Assembly: GCA_003988855.1 (NCBI GenBank)
Contig: QYAI01000066.1
Coordinates: 124,001-188,000, forward strand
Direction: 5' to 3'
Source of the DNA: Arachnopeziza araneosa
Taxonomy: Eukaryota; Ascomycota; Leotiomycetes; Helotiales; Arachnopezizaceae
Length of the DNA: 64,000 bases
Shown in pieces: positions 18,952 to 32,062 of this stretch. The notes under the pieces are model-generated. The model ran no database searches, was not told where the DNA came from, and saw only the letters and a program-made list of their open reading frames with translations. Position numbers and translations under genes: made by a program. How positions within the stretch are numbered: the first letter of the stretch is position 1; every line of letters starts with the position of its first letter.

Positions 18952-21900
18952 CTACAACAATATTGAGATTCCAGAATGAGCTCTAGCCACAGTGTCCCGA
19001 TTTTTCTCAATAAACTCAGTGCACATCCGCTTAACCGCCTGAGCTCCAGCCTGACCCGCAAGCTGCTGAATCTCTTTCACATTTTCAAGATTGATAAATA
19101 GCTTACCAGCAACCAAAATCTTGTCTTCAATTTGGGACTTCAAGGCGGGTACTCTCCAGTAGTCAGCACCTTTGACCAAATCTAAGAGCAAATCCAGCTT
19201 GGTTGCCGTTTGGTCCGCATCGTCTCTCTCCGATACCTCCATCTCACTCCAATCAATCTCATCTTCGTAAGCGAATTTGATCATGGTCGATAGTGTATGA
19301 TAGGACAAGAAGGCGTCCGGATCATTATCCTCATCGTAAGTTATGACATCTTCAACTTCCCATCTTCCGCTGAACTGAATGGCGCACATCTCAGAAATAG
19401 CAGCTAGCACCACTCGATGGGCTTTGATCTGCTTGCCTTCAGTGGAGTATGTGATGTCGAGCAATTTTTCCTCGTCCCTCAATCGCCTCAATGAACTAGA
19501 TATTGAGGAGCGAAGGTGGAGTGTCGGGCGGGCGATCGTGGGGTAGATAATAGAGTTGCAGCCCAAAGCTCTCAATAACTTCTCGAAGTCCATCAATCCG
19601 GACTTGACCGCTTTTATTGGGCCAGTGTCGCAATAACTGGACAAAACAAGCTCCCCGATGCTATGCCAAGATGACTGTATATCTGCCAATAGCACACTGC
19701 CATACTGAAGCGTGTTCAAATTCAGCCAAATAGAACTGTTCTTAAGATTCAGATTGAAGTCCGCTTTGCTCTCCGAGAGATGGTCTTGGAGGTACTCATA
19801 GGTAAGAATCAAGTCACTGAGAAAGTCGCGAACTTGATTATCTCTCAAATGCTTCGCAATACTTCCCAAGTGCTGTAAATGTCGCCACACCATCTCAAGT
19901 TTCGGCTGACCGCTGCCCGAAATCTGGGCTAGGGTCGATATAGATGGTTCGTTCACGGCAAATGCAGTCTGACTCCAACATACTGCGACGTGGCTATATG
20001 AAACAACTTCTTTGAGAGTTAAAATCGGCTCTCGGGAAGCCATTGTGGCCATGGTGCTCTGTCTGTACTCAGACTCGGCATTGAAACCTGTCCTTGACAC
20101 GAAAACTCTCTTCTGTGATATTACCTGCCAGTCATGAGGATTAAAGTTTTGAGTGAGAGAACGAGAACCAGTCAATGGGGATAACACAGTCACACAGTCC
20201 TGTGCAAGGTTAAGGTCGTTTTGTTGATCCTGGGCATGGAGACGGAGTTTCATCTCTTGAAGACATTCAATGTAATGTGACGGTTTTGGGGCACCATTAT
20301 CTCGGCGACGCAAACCAACTTTAATCCAAAAAGATCGGTACTTTGTCACGACATCATGGAGGAATTTGGTTCTCCTTTGTCGTCTGAAGGCGGATACGAA
20401 AATTGTGTCATTATGGTCGAAGAGCTCGGATACTATTCTCAAGTTACGATCTCCATCCGGTGCAATTTTGGCTTGCCTAAGAAAGGGTAAAAGATTAGTC
20501 GACGGATCCGCCAAGTTTGATTCCGACATAGCTGTAACCAACGGGGTAAAAAGGTCCCAGTAAACGTCACTTAATGTTGGCAGAAGTGGTAGTGCATGGT
20601 TTCTCAAAATATCTTCAGCTGAGACCTTCTTGGCACCTAATTTCATTAGGCAATCTCGATTGTGAAGGACGCTTGTGAATTGAATATCGATGAATCGATG
20701 CCTGTCTTTCATCCATGGAACCAAAAGTCGAGCATCTCCTGCTATGAAGGCATCGCTGGCTGTTATCATTTTCTCCCGAGATGAGGGGTAGGTGCTCGGC
20801 CATAGCGGAATCGACTTCAAGTCAGTCCTATACCCAAGGAGGGCCTCGGAATCTGGATTCTGACTTTGGCCCGCGATGTGGAATACAACGAGATCTCTCA
20901 GCTCCTAAAGACTTTTGTATCAGCAATTATGTCCAATTGAAAACCAATTTATTTGTGAGTGTTCAGATTTGATGAAGGAGTCTTACTTTAGCATGCGTTA
21001 AGTTCACGTGCATTTCGATGAATGTCCCAATGCTAGTTCCAGCACTTTTCGCAAGTTTTTGAAGTGCCTGAATAAATTTAGAAAATGAATCGTCCTTCTG
21101 GAAAAAATTCTGATTCTCCGCGAGCAGTGTTGGCATGAATTCGGTGTTGAAACGATACAAGCCAGGGATTTTAGAGCATAGCTGTTGTTGCTCGCCGATC
21201 GAAGATTCTACTACCGCCGGAAGTCGATAGAATGCTAGTGGCGAAGCGTACATATCTATACTATCAAGCGTTGCTCGAAATACTTCAACGTCAAGAGTAT
21301 GGATGTCAGAATAGCATCGAGTAGAATCAACACTATTGTTCCAGTATTTCCAAAACTTGGTGAGCCATCTGTCCTCTTCTGCATTGGGCTTGGAAACCTT
21401 AGGTTTCAACTTCAGTAAGTCTTTGATGTGACTTAATTCCAATCTTACTAGATTGAATTTTCCACTTTTTAACACTCGTTCAAGTTTCTTAGCAGAGCTC
21501 GGCGGTACCAAATGGTTTGATGCGAATCCGAAGAGCTTTAGTTCTTCCTCAGCAGCCACATAATACTTTGTCGAGTGGACATTCTCCTCTTCACGAATAT
21601 TCAGTTTCGCTAGGCTTCCGTCCGCCAGAGGAAGAACTTGGCATCCATCTAAATCTTCAAGATCGCCGTCTGCTGGAACAAGTAGGTCCAGAAGTGATCC
21701 CAAGACACGGGGCTCCTTTTTCATCTCTTTTAGTAGGCAAGCTACGTTCGTATCCGACTTGAAAAGTGACCGAAGCTTTGATGTTGTAAGATACTTGACA
21801 TTTGGGAGTGCTCTGAGATGTGTCTCAACTGCTTGTGGGACTTCGCGAACGAGATTTATATCCAGCATCATGAGTAGTGGTGCAAGTATTATAGAATTCT

Positions 21901-24900
21901 CTTTGGGCAAGAAGTCAAATACTGCTTGGCTAATATCATATCGCTCCGCTGCTCGACGTCCAAAACCCCCTTTCATCGGCTGAGCTTTTGGGAAAAGTCG
22001 TTCTGAGCTATTGGGTAAGTCTTTCCAGAATGACGCAAAAAGAACCTCTGCACAACTTCTTCTGGGTGGTTGTTCCTGAGGCCAGAACTTGAACACATTT
22101 TGACGCACCTGTGATTGAATATCGTCAAGAAATAATCGGTATAATTTTGGTAGGGCTTCTTGGAAAAGGAACCGATTCCATTTCGATTCTTGAGCCTGCA
22201 TGTCACGTTCGTCTATTGATATAGATTGTCGATCACCCGAGAGCATAAACGTAGCATTGATGTGAACTGGAAGATCCGAAGATATCGGTAATGGAAGGGT
22301 GTTGAACATCTTCGACTGAATCGCCATTGGAGATCTGATATTTGAATTATGACACTCAGATGTGGAAGAAATCAGGCCAGCGATCCCACACTCAACATTT
22401 TTCATTGCTCTTCTCTTGCTCTCTGGAAGGCGATCGACCGCAGGCTGTAAATCTTCGATAGCAACCCACCATTTGTCCTTGATAGTCATTTGACCTTCGG
22501 GTTCCATATATTTGATGAGTTGACATATGACAAGTTCAGAGAAGGATTTGACGTCCTCATCCAATGATGCTCGCCTAGTTACTTGCCAGCCAGATTCGGA
22601 CTTTCCACAGATTCTAAATTCTATAGATCTGATGCGTCTAAGGAAGAGTAGCGATATGCGAGCCTCTTTAGAGTACGTATCCATGAGGTTTTTAACCTCA
22701 TTGATATTTAAATCCTTTCTGCCCTCGCTCAGCACAGAAGTTTTGGGATCGGGGCGAAGTGGAAAGCGAAAAATCGTTCCAGGATAATGGTCAAGGTCCC
22801 TCGTAAAGTTCCATAGGCCTTCAAATGGGATAAGTTGGCCAGGGCAAGCGACTCTAAGTTTGGATAACAGCAATTTGACACCTGGCTTACGTTTTCCTGT
22901 CTTTTTGTTTTTCGGTAGAACCTTTTGCTGGGGGCTATACATCACTGATTAGTAACTTGAAAAGACAAATATTTGCAAACATACTCGAGGATCAGTAACC
23001 AACTACCTGAAAGTATCATTGGAACATCTGTCCAGTGATACATTGTCTGGGACCCCCGTCCAAATTGTCCGATAGCACCCCTATCATTTGCCTTACTACC
23101 TTCCCCTACGTTTTTGAATCCTTTAAAATCATTTTCATCAAAAACTATATGGTATTAATAAGTACGCATTCGGTTAAATGAAGCAAAGACAACTCACCGC
23201 CATTATTTCGGACTAGAAGTGCTGGTCCTTGATAAATTTCCATATCCGACGTAAGAAGTTTCTGTCGTGAGTGAGTTCTTTCGTCTAGGAGCCAGCTTAT
23301 TTCCGAAGCCTCTTCGGCATCATCGGCATTTGCAAGATATTCTCTAAATGTTGTTTCGACCGGATAACGATCTAGAGTATCAATGATACGCGTTGTCACA
23401 CTCTCTCGCTGATCAAACTCATCCTCATCATCAATGTCTTCAATCTCCAGCATTCCTTCAATCAAGCGCTGGCTCAGCTTGCCGATGTCAAGTTTGCGAA
23501 TCGTTCTCGAAGGTATATCTGGATGAGTAAGGTTGAACTTCTGTGTCGATTGAAGAAGCCCAAGATCATCAAGGTAAATGTCGTGAATTGAATGAAATGT
23601 TCCTGCAGCGCTGATGACTTTGAGGTCTGTCAAGGACTCCAAGGGAAACTTGCTAGCTAAATTGAGGATCTCGATTGCGACTAGGATATCGGGTTCCTCA
23701 ACTACTGTATTCCTTCCTACTAAACCTTGGACATGGAATAGATTCTCAAGGGTTAGGTCCTTAATTCCCAATCTCATCAACAAACTCTTGTGGTCTTCCC
23801 AAAATGGCTTATCGACGTTGGCAAGGTATGGCTGGAGACCATCGCATCCAGCAATCAGTGACTTCGGGGGGCATACGGCTTTTGATGGGGTAACGAATGA
23901 TCCGCTGCGAGCCAGAATGCATGGAATATCTATCAATTCACCTGCTAGCGACTCTAGAAGCCTGTTCTCATCAATGTAGGTCAAGACTTTGTCAATGATT
24001 TTTCGATTCCTCATTGAAACGCCGTACTTAAGCTGCGATAGTAGAATGCGGTCCGGTAATACTGTATGCCAGCCAAGCCGCTCTCCCCACTCCCGCGAGA
24101 TCTCAAAATTGAGTATTGAAAGTTGAAAAGAGACCAAAAAGCGATCTCTACGACTCCGGCATTCGTTTGAGGTTTTCAATGATAAGTTGCCATTAATATC
24201 AATTGCCGGGAGCCACTTGAGATGTCGCAAGCTCGAGGCTTCATGCTTTTCCGAAGGTAAATTCCAATCAACTGTAGATTGCAATAGAAATTGAGCACGC
24301 TTCTGTACCTCCAGGTGTGATTGTTTGCTGTCTGAGTAGCAGCGTACTCGATTTTCAATTACAGCTTTGTCTACTGTCGTCTTCAATCCACATTCTTTCA
24401 AGGCAATGCTGTATTGCCTCAAAAATCTCTTCGTTGGGGCTATTTCTTCATCGTCAAAATATAGCTTCTTCAATGAAAGGACTGATGGATCAATAAGGTC
24501 CTCGGCGAGTGCAAACTTTGAAGTCTTTTTGCCACTCAGTTTCGCGGCAGGAACCATGGGAATTTTTCGAATTTTGGCTTGAAGTGAGTTCGAAAATGAA
24601 GAAAACTGGCCGAGAATGAACGCTGCGACTTGTTCTTTGCAAGGATGGGACCATTTCCTGGAGTTTTCGCTTTCCCAGGCCGGAACTATGTGATCCTGTA
24701 TAATTTTGATAGAGTCGACACAATCTGCGAGCTCAAGTTTCTCAAGCAATTTCTTTGAAAAGCTTGACCAGTCGGCAATTAAGAATTGAACACCGTCAAT
24801 CTCTGGAATGGGGATGATACCATTGAGAATTCCAATTGACTTGCGACACGAGCTCAAATTAGTCCATGTAGGAATGATTTCCCTAGGGTTTGTCAGTCAA

Positions 24901-27583
24901 GGTTACCAGTGATAAAGGGGTTTCAAACAGTTTTTCATCCTCAGATTTCCACGCCACTTTCTGGAAAATCTTCAGATGGCGTATAGGTTCCATGAGAAGA
25001 TCATTTTCAGATGAAGTGAGTTCGTAAGGTAAATTTGATGCAATGAGTCTGGTTATCAGCTGCTTTTCTTCGTCTGAAGCATCATCCAGTAGGGGAGATG
25101 TCAGATGAAGCCACTCAACAAAGAAAACCACATTGCTAGCGTCTTTTAGCAAAATAGTGGGTGAAATATCGGCTTGTCGCATAAGGAGGGATACATATTG
25201 AAGCGAAAGTGCCTTAGGTCCGGTATCAAGCAGCAGTAGTGGTTTTGTAAGCGAACTAGGGTTGAAATTCTGCATCAATTCGCCAACCTCTCCCATGGGG
25301 GCGCGGTATATGTGCGAAGATAAGCTTCCAGGTAGAATTTTTCGATACTGGCGGTTGCTCAAGGGTAGCAACCAAAGGCAAGAGATTTCTTCGTCAACTA
25401 TGCTGACATCGCGGTCCAATATCCAGGCCCAAATATCCGACACAATTTCGGTACACTCCTCGTCCAGTACAATCATGTCTTGATCTTTTACTACTTGCTT
25501 GAAAACATATTCCATGCAATATTTTCTTAGGCAACGGGCTGAACGATAGCGGATTGACGGATGGATAGTAGAGAGTTCACACCCCTGTTTTAAAGCACTC
25601 TGAGCTTCTTCCGAGAGCTTCTCGATATCCAAATTGTGGGAATCTTCAAGACCGAAGAGTTTTTCTTCAAGTTGATTCCGGTGAACGAAGCAGATATACT
25701 CTCCAATGGAACGGTGGGTCCCATCCTTGAACGGAAATATTTCAAGACCATCATACCCGATAAATCCAGGCTCTGATAATATATATTCAAGAAGTTGGTG
25801 CTTTGTTTGATCACTCCAGCTTTTGATCCGACTGCTCTCGATTTTCAAGAGCTGGCAAAGACTCTGCGGGGATAATATTCGATTCTCAAAAAGTTTCTGA
25901 GCACTGCGTTGAAGTCGTTGTGGAACGTACACGATAGGCACTCTTGCTTCTTGTAAAGCGTCTTTTAGAGCTTCCGATTCAACTCCTCTACTGAGCAAGC
26001 CTTTGGAGGCAGTTACATAGCCCACATCTGTTGGCCAAAGAGCAAGAGACTCCTTCGCAATAAGTTTCATGATGCCCTCTGTAGCCGTCGCTAAAGCATC
26101 TTGAGGACTATCAATGTTTTGTGGCCAATTGTCAAAAGCTGGCTGCTGTGGACAGATAGTAGCCAGATAACTAAGGAGTCTCGTCCAACTTATTGGAATC
26201 TTATCCTGCAACAGCCACTTGTTCCATTTCGCTGGGTCTTGGTCTTGAGCGCTTTTATCACTGAAATGATACAACCTCGCACGATCTGGTGATATGCTGA
26301 ACAGTCCATGAATATGAACTGGTTGACCTGTCGTGATTGGCAGTGGTAATACAGTGAACAGCGAGCCTTTCAACACTTCCGAGGACTTTTTCAATATCAA
26401 TCAGTACAAGATGGCTAAGATGATCTTGAGTATTAACTTACTGGAAGCTGGGCCGCGACTGCAACCCAAGGTATCAATTTCTGGCTCCTCGCCCAATCTC
26501 GCAAGCCACTGTCTAAAAAATCGTGGTATATGCTGTGGTGAATAACGAAACTAGTTTTTGTGGATGTTTTACCAGAGCTGTACTCTATTTTTGCTTCAAA
26601 TGAATGGTCAAAGGAGTAGCTCGGGTCCCTTAAAGCGGTTGCAACCGCATGGTTGATCTTCGATCTGTGTCTAAATAGTTCATATCCGTTTAGTGATAAT
26701 ACTTTAAAGGTGAATGCTTGCCATGTACTCACGATTGCAGTTCATCGTCACTTTCCATCTTGATCACGATTGACATATCAGCAGATCCAAGTTCAATTTT
26801 CGCGACATTTCTCATGAAAAGGAGCCCACTATCCCCAAATTCTGACGCAAAGCTATGGAGAACTGTCTCCAGTTCGGAAACAGTTGTTGCACGGTTTGAA
26901 ATATGACTTTTCATTGCCTGTGCCTCGGTGCGGAGCGGGATTCGGATGATAGTACCTTCAAGCCTCTGATCAAGTTGTTGATAGATAGCCCGGTAAGCTG
27001 CCATGTGATTCTTAATCGCAATATTGTTGGAATTTTCCACAAAGTCATAAACGGGGCCACCTTGAGACCATTCGCAATGAGGATCCAGGATAAGTAATCG
27101 CTCGCGCGAGACAATAGATGGAGAATCAGTCCAATTGTAGACCTTTAAATTCAGCAAGATTTCTTAGCGTACTGAGCGACAGCTTACAGAATTAAACCCT
27201 CTCCCAAATTTGCCGGTCGTTGAGCCATTATTGAGCTTGAGGGAGTCTCCAAGGCGCGAAAGGCTTTCGAAATCTTTATCGGTAAAGACAGCATTATTGA
27301 ACACTAGCAGAGCCGGGCCTTGGTATTGCTCAAGTTTAGGATCGATCAATTCGTCAACGGGGTGGGTTCTTTTATCAAGAAAGATTCGCTGTGATGAGTC
27401 AGTTTCACTGGATATAGGACATGATTGCAAATCGCATACTACTTCATTCGCGCCCGCATCATCAGCGTTTTGCAACAGTTCACGAAGTACAGTGCCTCCA
27501 GCTGGGTAATCTCGACATATGTTTTTAAGGGCTGTTGTCAAACGCTGGACCTGAGCATTACTACCAATAGGTTTAAGGCCCAT
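18952..27583 (-). CDS. Sacsin-like GHKL ATPase/chaperone with C-terminal BTB domain
   Basis: Eight exons on the minus strand: 27583-27188, 27142-26733, 26670-26442, 26385-24929, 24882-23198, 23144-22985, 22934-20987 and 20904-18952. Together they give 2745 residues with frame kept throughout. The N-terminus is a sacsin/Hsp90-type ATPase: ELLQNADDAG (35-44), GPALLVFNNAVFT and GKFGRGFNSVYNWTD spanning intron 1. A second copy begins near residue 1320: ANADDAEE, GPALLVRNNG, then GQFGRGSQTMYHWTD and SGSWLLILDPQQ. Each copy is followed by the sacsin-repeat body (LPLPITTGQPVHIHG; LPLPISSDLPVHINA). A BTB/POZ-like domain (EEKLLDITYST, KAHRVVLAAIS) lies near residues 2570-2720 and could link to Cul3. 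Sacsin repeats are linked to protein quality control; fungal versions are often variable and of unknown role. The intron at 24928-24883 has an unusual GTTTGA donor but a good CTGAC branch site. Confidence 0.9.
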
Positions 27584-29082
27584 TCTGAAAGAATTGTGAT
27601 TGTGTGAAAGAGTTGTGGTGTGTGAAAGAATTGTGGTTGTGCGAAAGTTGGGGTTGTAGCAAAATTTAAGAGTATAGGATGGTGTTAGTTAGAAACAGAT
27701 TCACCTTTAACTGATAAAGGATCAAAAGAGGCGATGTTGGTTGGAAACAGATTCACCCTTGACTGATAAAGGAGCAAGAGAGGGGTTACCGACCATAAGG
27801 CTTCTACAACAATAACCAACAGCTAAGCCCCGACGAATCCGCTTAAAAGTCTTAAATTTAGCGTAATGCAGTTTCATATCCCATGTTCTTGTCTCCCGAC
27901 CTGATGGTAGGCCTCATCGGCATAAGTTAGAGCCGTACAGTGGAGTATGCCTCACAGAACGCCCGATTCATAGTTGCTTACTTTTCATCTATGCAATAGA
28001 AACTCATACAGAAAACAACCTTATCGCTTCCAATAATGCACATTTTTCTTCTAGAATCTTCTGAATTTGCTGCACTGAAACAGATTGAAAACATTCAGAC
28101 CCTTGCGAGGGATTTGAACGCTGTATCTCTAAAACTTGGGACGAACCCGTTTTAGGCTCGTTCTTAGAAACAAGGCGGCTCCTTCAGAAGCCCATAGTGC
28201 GACGCATCGTTAAATAGCAGTCGTTTCAACGTGCCTTTACTATTTCAGATATCGCAGCATCCAATGTGCAGCATTAGATGGTCGAGTAAATTGCACACTA
28301 AATACAAAGGTACAAGTCACGTGTCACGAGGTCACATGTATCAAACTGTCGAATAACGGATACAGACTTTCAAGTTCTACAGATCAGATAGTTTTTCTTA
28401 TAAATAGCGTATGTATCCACTTAGGCAGGTAGACACTCAAATGACCTCGGAATATTCACGTAGGTCATGTGACAGATAAATGGGGCTGGAATGGAAAATT
28501 GAGCCCTCAGCTAATAGAGGCTATAGACCATTTAACATCCTCAAAGCCTTGAGTGTTACTGTCTTTCATTCCAATCCAAAGAGACTCCTCACCGCTCCGC
28601 AAATTTCGGATGTGTTCACGGAAAAGAGTTGTGAGTGGAGCCGCAGCCGATATTGCTTTGCTGTAAGCTCCCACAGCCAGTGCTTGTAAATCTACCATGT
28701 TGAGATCCACAGTATCGACTTAGCAAGGCTGTTGGGATTTCAGGCGCTGAAGTCCAGCGCATCAGCATGATTCACACTAATTGTTTGTCTCGGTAGGTGT
28801 CTGATGAACGAGCATGGACCTGCACGATGCGTTGGTGTTTTTTCTGCGTTGGGTGATAACTCGTTAAATTCTGAGTCAGCGCAAACTCGCCTTAAATTGA
28901 ACCACTGGTGCTTGCTCCTTGAAGCTATATCAAATTCGCATTTCCTTACTCTATCTCCATAATACATCTTCAAGTTCTCTTTCGATCAAGCCAGAGAAAG
29001 ACCAACAGTTCCAATCTCAATACAATTCTCTCCAAATCAACTCCATCACTCCAACGCAATTCAATTTCAATCACCGTTCAAC
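27584..29082. other. Intergenic region between sacsin-like and CipC-like genes
   Basis: About 1.5 kb. Next to the sacsin-like start is a short GTGAAAG/ATTGTG-type repeat (about 27587-27650), then the duplicated 51-bp segment listed separately. A 67-codon frame at 28507-28710 (minus) is weakly protein-like but unrecognised. No tRNA was found; a GATTTGAAC near 28111 does not fold into a T-arm. Confidence 0.5.
27680..27782. repeat. Imperfect tandem duplication of about 51 bp
   Basis: Two adjacent copies share AAACAGATTCACC and CTGATAAAGGA blocks. Nearly all differences are A/G or C/T, with the left copy carrying the A or T state. Confidence 0.7.
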
Positions 29083-30090
29083 ATGTCTCGTTGGGGTAAG
29101 TATGGAAGTTCTCATATATTTTAGCCTCCGCATATTTTCAGCACCCAATCCATTCTGTTAAACAACCTTGCTCACGGACTTTCCTTTTCACAGTTTCCTC
29201 TCAAAGAGCCTACAATGAAGTCAATGCCGACACCCAGAACCGAGGTACCTTCAGCGATGACAAGATTATTGGCGCTGCCTCTTTCGAAGCATTTAAATTG
29301 CTCGAAGATGCTCAGCGCAGGGAGGGTTTGTCTATTTCCTCCACCTCTCTCGTCTCTTTACAACAAGCTAATTCACATCCTCAAGGCCAGTCTACATCCC
29401 ACCATTTCGCCAAAGGATTCTTAGTGGGTCTAGTTAGTGAAGAAGTGGAACGCCTTTTCTATGAGAAGAAGATGAATATGCGAGATTTGGAGAGAGTGCA
29501 GAGTGCAGCGAGGAGAAATGCTGAGGCTATGTATGACCAGCGTTATTGGGAGCTGGATCGTTACGACCCGTGAGTTTCCTCCCTTTTTAAGTTTTTCATA
29601 TTTTTGAGGCGGCGGGAAGCAAAGAAATATTGGCAGGAGATTATATGGAAACAGGCTGACAGAATTCAGAAACAATGCACCACCTATGCCAGCGGGCGGT
29701 AGCGACTTCGGTCAAGATTTTGCTCCACAAATTTCAAGTGGACCTAGAAAAGTTTGGAGTGATGCTGGAGAAACATATGGGACGCCTAGAATTACAGGAA
29801 GTGGACCTAGACAAGCCTGGAGTGGGAGTGGAGAATCTTATAGAACACCTAGAATGAGTGAGAATGGACAAAGACAGGTTTGGAATGAGAATGAGGAAAG
29901 TTATGGGGCGTCTAGAATGACCGCGAATGAACCCAGACAGGCTTGGAGTGGGAACGGAGAGACTTATGGAGCACCTAGGTCGAATGGGAATGGACCTAGA
30001 CAAGCTTGGAATGGTAATGGGAATGGAGAAACTTATAGGATGTCTGGAGTAACTGGGAGTCGGGCTGGATCAACCTTTGGATGGAACTAG
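29083..30090 (+). CDS. CipC-like (DUF3759) protein with repeat tail
   Basis: Three exons: 29083-29095 (only MSRW plus one base), 29194-29569 and 29670-30090, giving 269 residues. Introns are GTAAGT...CAG and GTGAGT...CAG and preserve frame. Residues 5-130 show the CipC pattern: AYNEVN, KIIGAASFEAFKLLEDAQRR, GFLVGLVSEEVERLF, then a final helix ending MYDQRYWELDRYDP. CipC proteins are abundant, stress- or concanamycin-induced small fungal proteins of unknown biochemistry. The C-terminal half is unusual: five 21-residue units with xPRQAWSGNGETYGxPR consensus, rich in Gly, Arg, Trp and Tyr and probably disordered. No signal peptide is seen. Confidence 0.8.
29740..30054 (+). repeat. 63-bp tandem repeats in the CipC-like gene
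   Basis: In-frame units start at 29740, 29803, 29866, 29929 and 29992, each opening GGACCTAGA or a variant. The fifth unit has an extra Asn-Gly insertion and then degenerates. Confidence 0.9.
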
Positions 30091-32062
30091 GCAGATTTTT
30101 GCTCTACCTCAGATATGACAAATCTATGATTGATATACAGCAATAGAGTAGAATAACTACGCTTCTGTAAACCCTCACTTCTTACCCTGGGTGAGCATCA
30201 TTTCTAGCGCAAGAAAGATGAACAAATCCGATTTCATATTGTAGGATTTCCATCGCAAAACTTACAATAATAAAAATAAGAATTATCTGGTATCAGTGCT
30301 AACGTGGTCTCATCCGCGTAAAATAGTTGAACACATGGTAAATTTTTACTGTTGCTGCCATGTCTTCACCTTCGGTCATCATTCGCATTACGAGAAAATA
30401 TCTTAAGCAAGAGTTATGATAGGATATTGAGGTCTAGGTATTTAAAGCCACACTTTGGAATTCCACAGATCGATTCCGGACCCATACGAGATGTAAGGAT
30501 GTGACCTCTGACTCATAACAACTCACCTAATCTGATCCATATTTTAACGCCTACATTTCATTTTCTGTTCATTTGAGGCGTCAGGAACTTACGAGTAGGA
30601 TAAACGCCCCAAGCGTTTGCAAGATGTATTTTCTAAACATGGCGGAGTACTCAAAGTAGTCACTAGCACAGATTTAGCCAAATTTCCAAGCCATGAAAAT
30701 TCCTAATTCATGAAAGTTGCAGGATACTCGGATATTCCCATGGCAGAAAAGCCGTCTCAGAAACCCGAAGTTACTCAGTTGGTATCCACCCTTGACCGAT
30801 AAAATTTTCAGTTCCATCATTTTCACTTTCCTGTGACTCAACTCCACCGCCCTCCGAGGAAACACCTAGGATATAATACAGTCCTCGTTTACTGGCGCGA
30901 GGCTAATATAGAATGCTTTGATATAACTCGTCATTCCATCTCTCCTTCCAATTCATATAGTGGACTTCGTTCCATTGTTCAAACCCAACGCCCATGTCAC
31001 GTGTCGGAAAGCCTACATGTTCAGCATCAATACAGTCACGTTTTAACAGGCGGAACATGTCATCTTCATTGACACCGTCAATGAATTCTTGCATCTTGCC
31101 ACCGTCAATTTGCCTTGGCGCCATGTTAAATTGTTGCCTTATTTACTATCTCAATCTAAAGGTAGCCTGCAGAAACGGAAGCAACTTTGAGCATATCATA
31201 ATAGCGAGCATTCTGGTAAAGGAAATAGTCGCTGTCTATTGGATAATAACTTACTAGTAGCAATAAGAACAAGGATACATCCGAGGACTTAGGGACATTT
31301 GTGGTATCAATAAACACAACCAAGTATAAATGAACTCATGTTATTTCAGTGTGTAGCTATGGACTAGAGTATTAACGCATACATTCTCCAGCAGCAAGTT
31401 TGAAAACAAGGGCAAAACCTTAGGGGGGCCTCGTGGATTTGGTCTTATCCTTTCCTAAATGGCCAGAAGCAAATCATGAAACCCATTCAGCGGCTCATGA
31501 AAAACTATTGCGAGCGTTCAACAATATCAAAGCTATTATGCTGTACAAACAGCTAATCAGATAGCAAATAGTAATTATAGCAATTTCCTACTCGTTCAAA
31601 GTGGTGTATTCTTGCCATAAACATAAGGCCTCATCCTTGTATGCTACATAGGTATATAACATAAGCTATTATATATGAAACCGGACACTTAAATCTTCGC
31701 TGTTGATGTTGAGAAGAACCTCTCTAATATCTCACTATATTCTTTGCATCTCAGATATCCATGTTGCAGCTGCACTTAAAGATAACAGTAAGAGGCACAA
31801 TTTCCCGACGCCAGGCATCTTTAATCGGACAAGAACCCCCGCATAACCGATGGAGGTAAGCGCTGAAACCTGGTTTACTGCTAAATGCACAATTTAGTCG
31901 GTCACACAGAATCCTACGCATCCCAAGTTGCTTATTGGCAGAGAGGATACAACACATAGCCGAGCATCAACGTGACTTGATAAGCTAGTGAATATAAATA
32001 CATGAAATTCGTGTTGTCTTCGCCGCAGCCTTTCTATTTCCTCAACAACGCAATCTCTCTAA
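30091..32062. other. AT-rich gene-poor region
   Basis: Nearly 2 kb without a recognisable gene. The best frame is 31124-30903 (minus), ATG-started, 73 residues, with a charged, Trp-containing sequence (MQEFIDGVNEDDMFRLLKRD, ending WNDELYQSILY). It could be a small gene or the remnant of a larger one. No family was recognised. Confidence 0.4.

Noticed and set aside
28095..28160. GGGATTTGAAC resembling a tRNA T-loop in reverse
   Set aside because: The flanking bases do not pair into a T-stem and no anticodon or acceptor arm can be formed.
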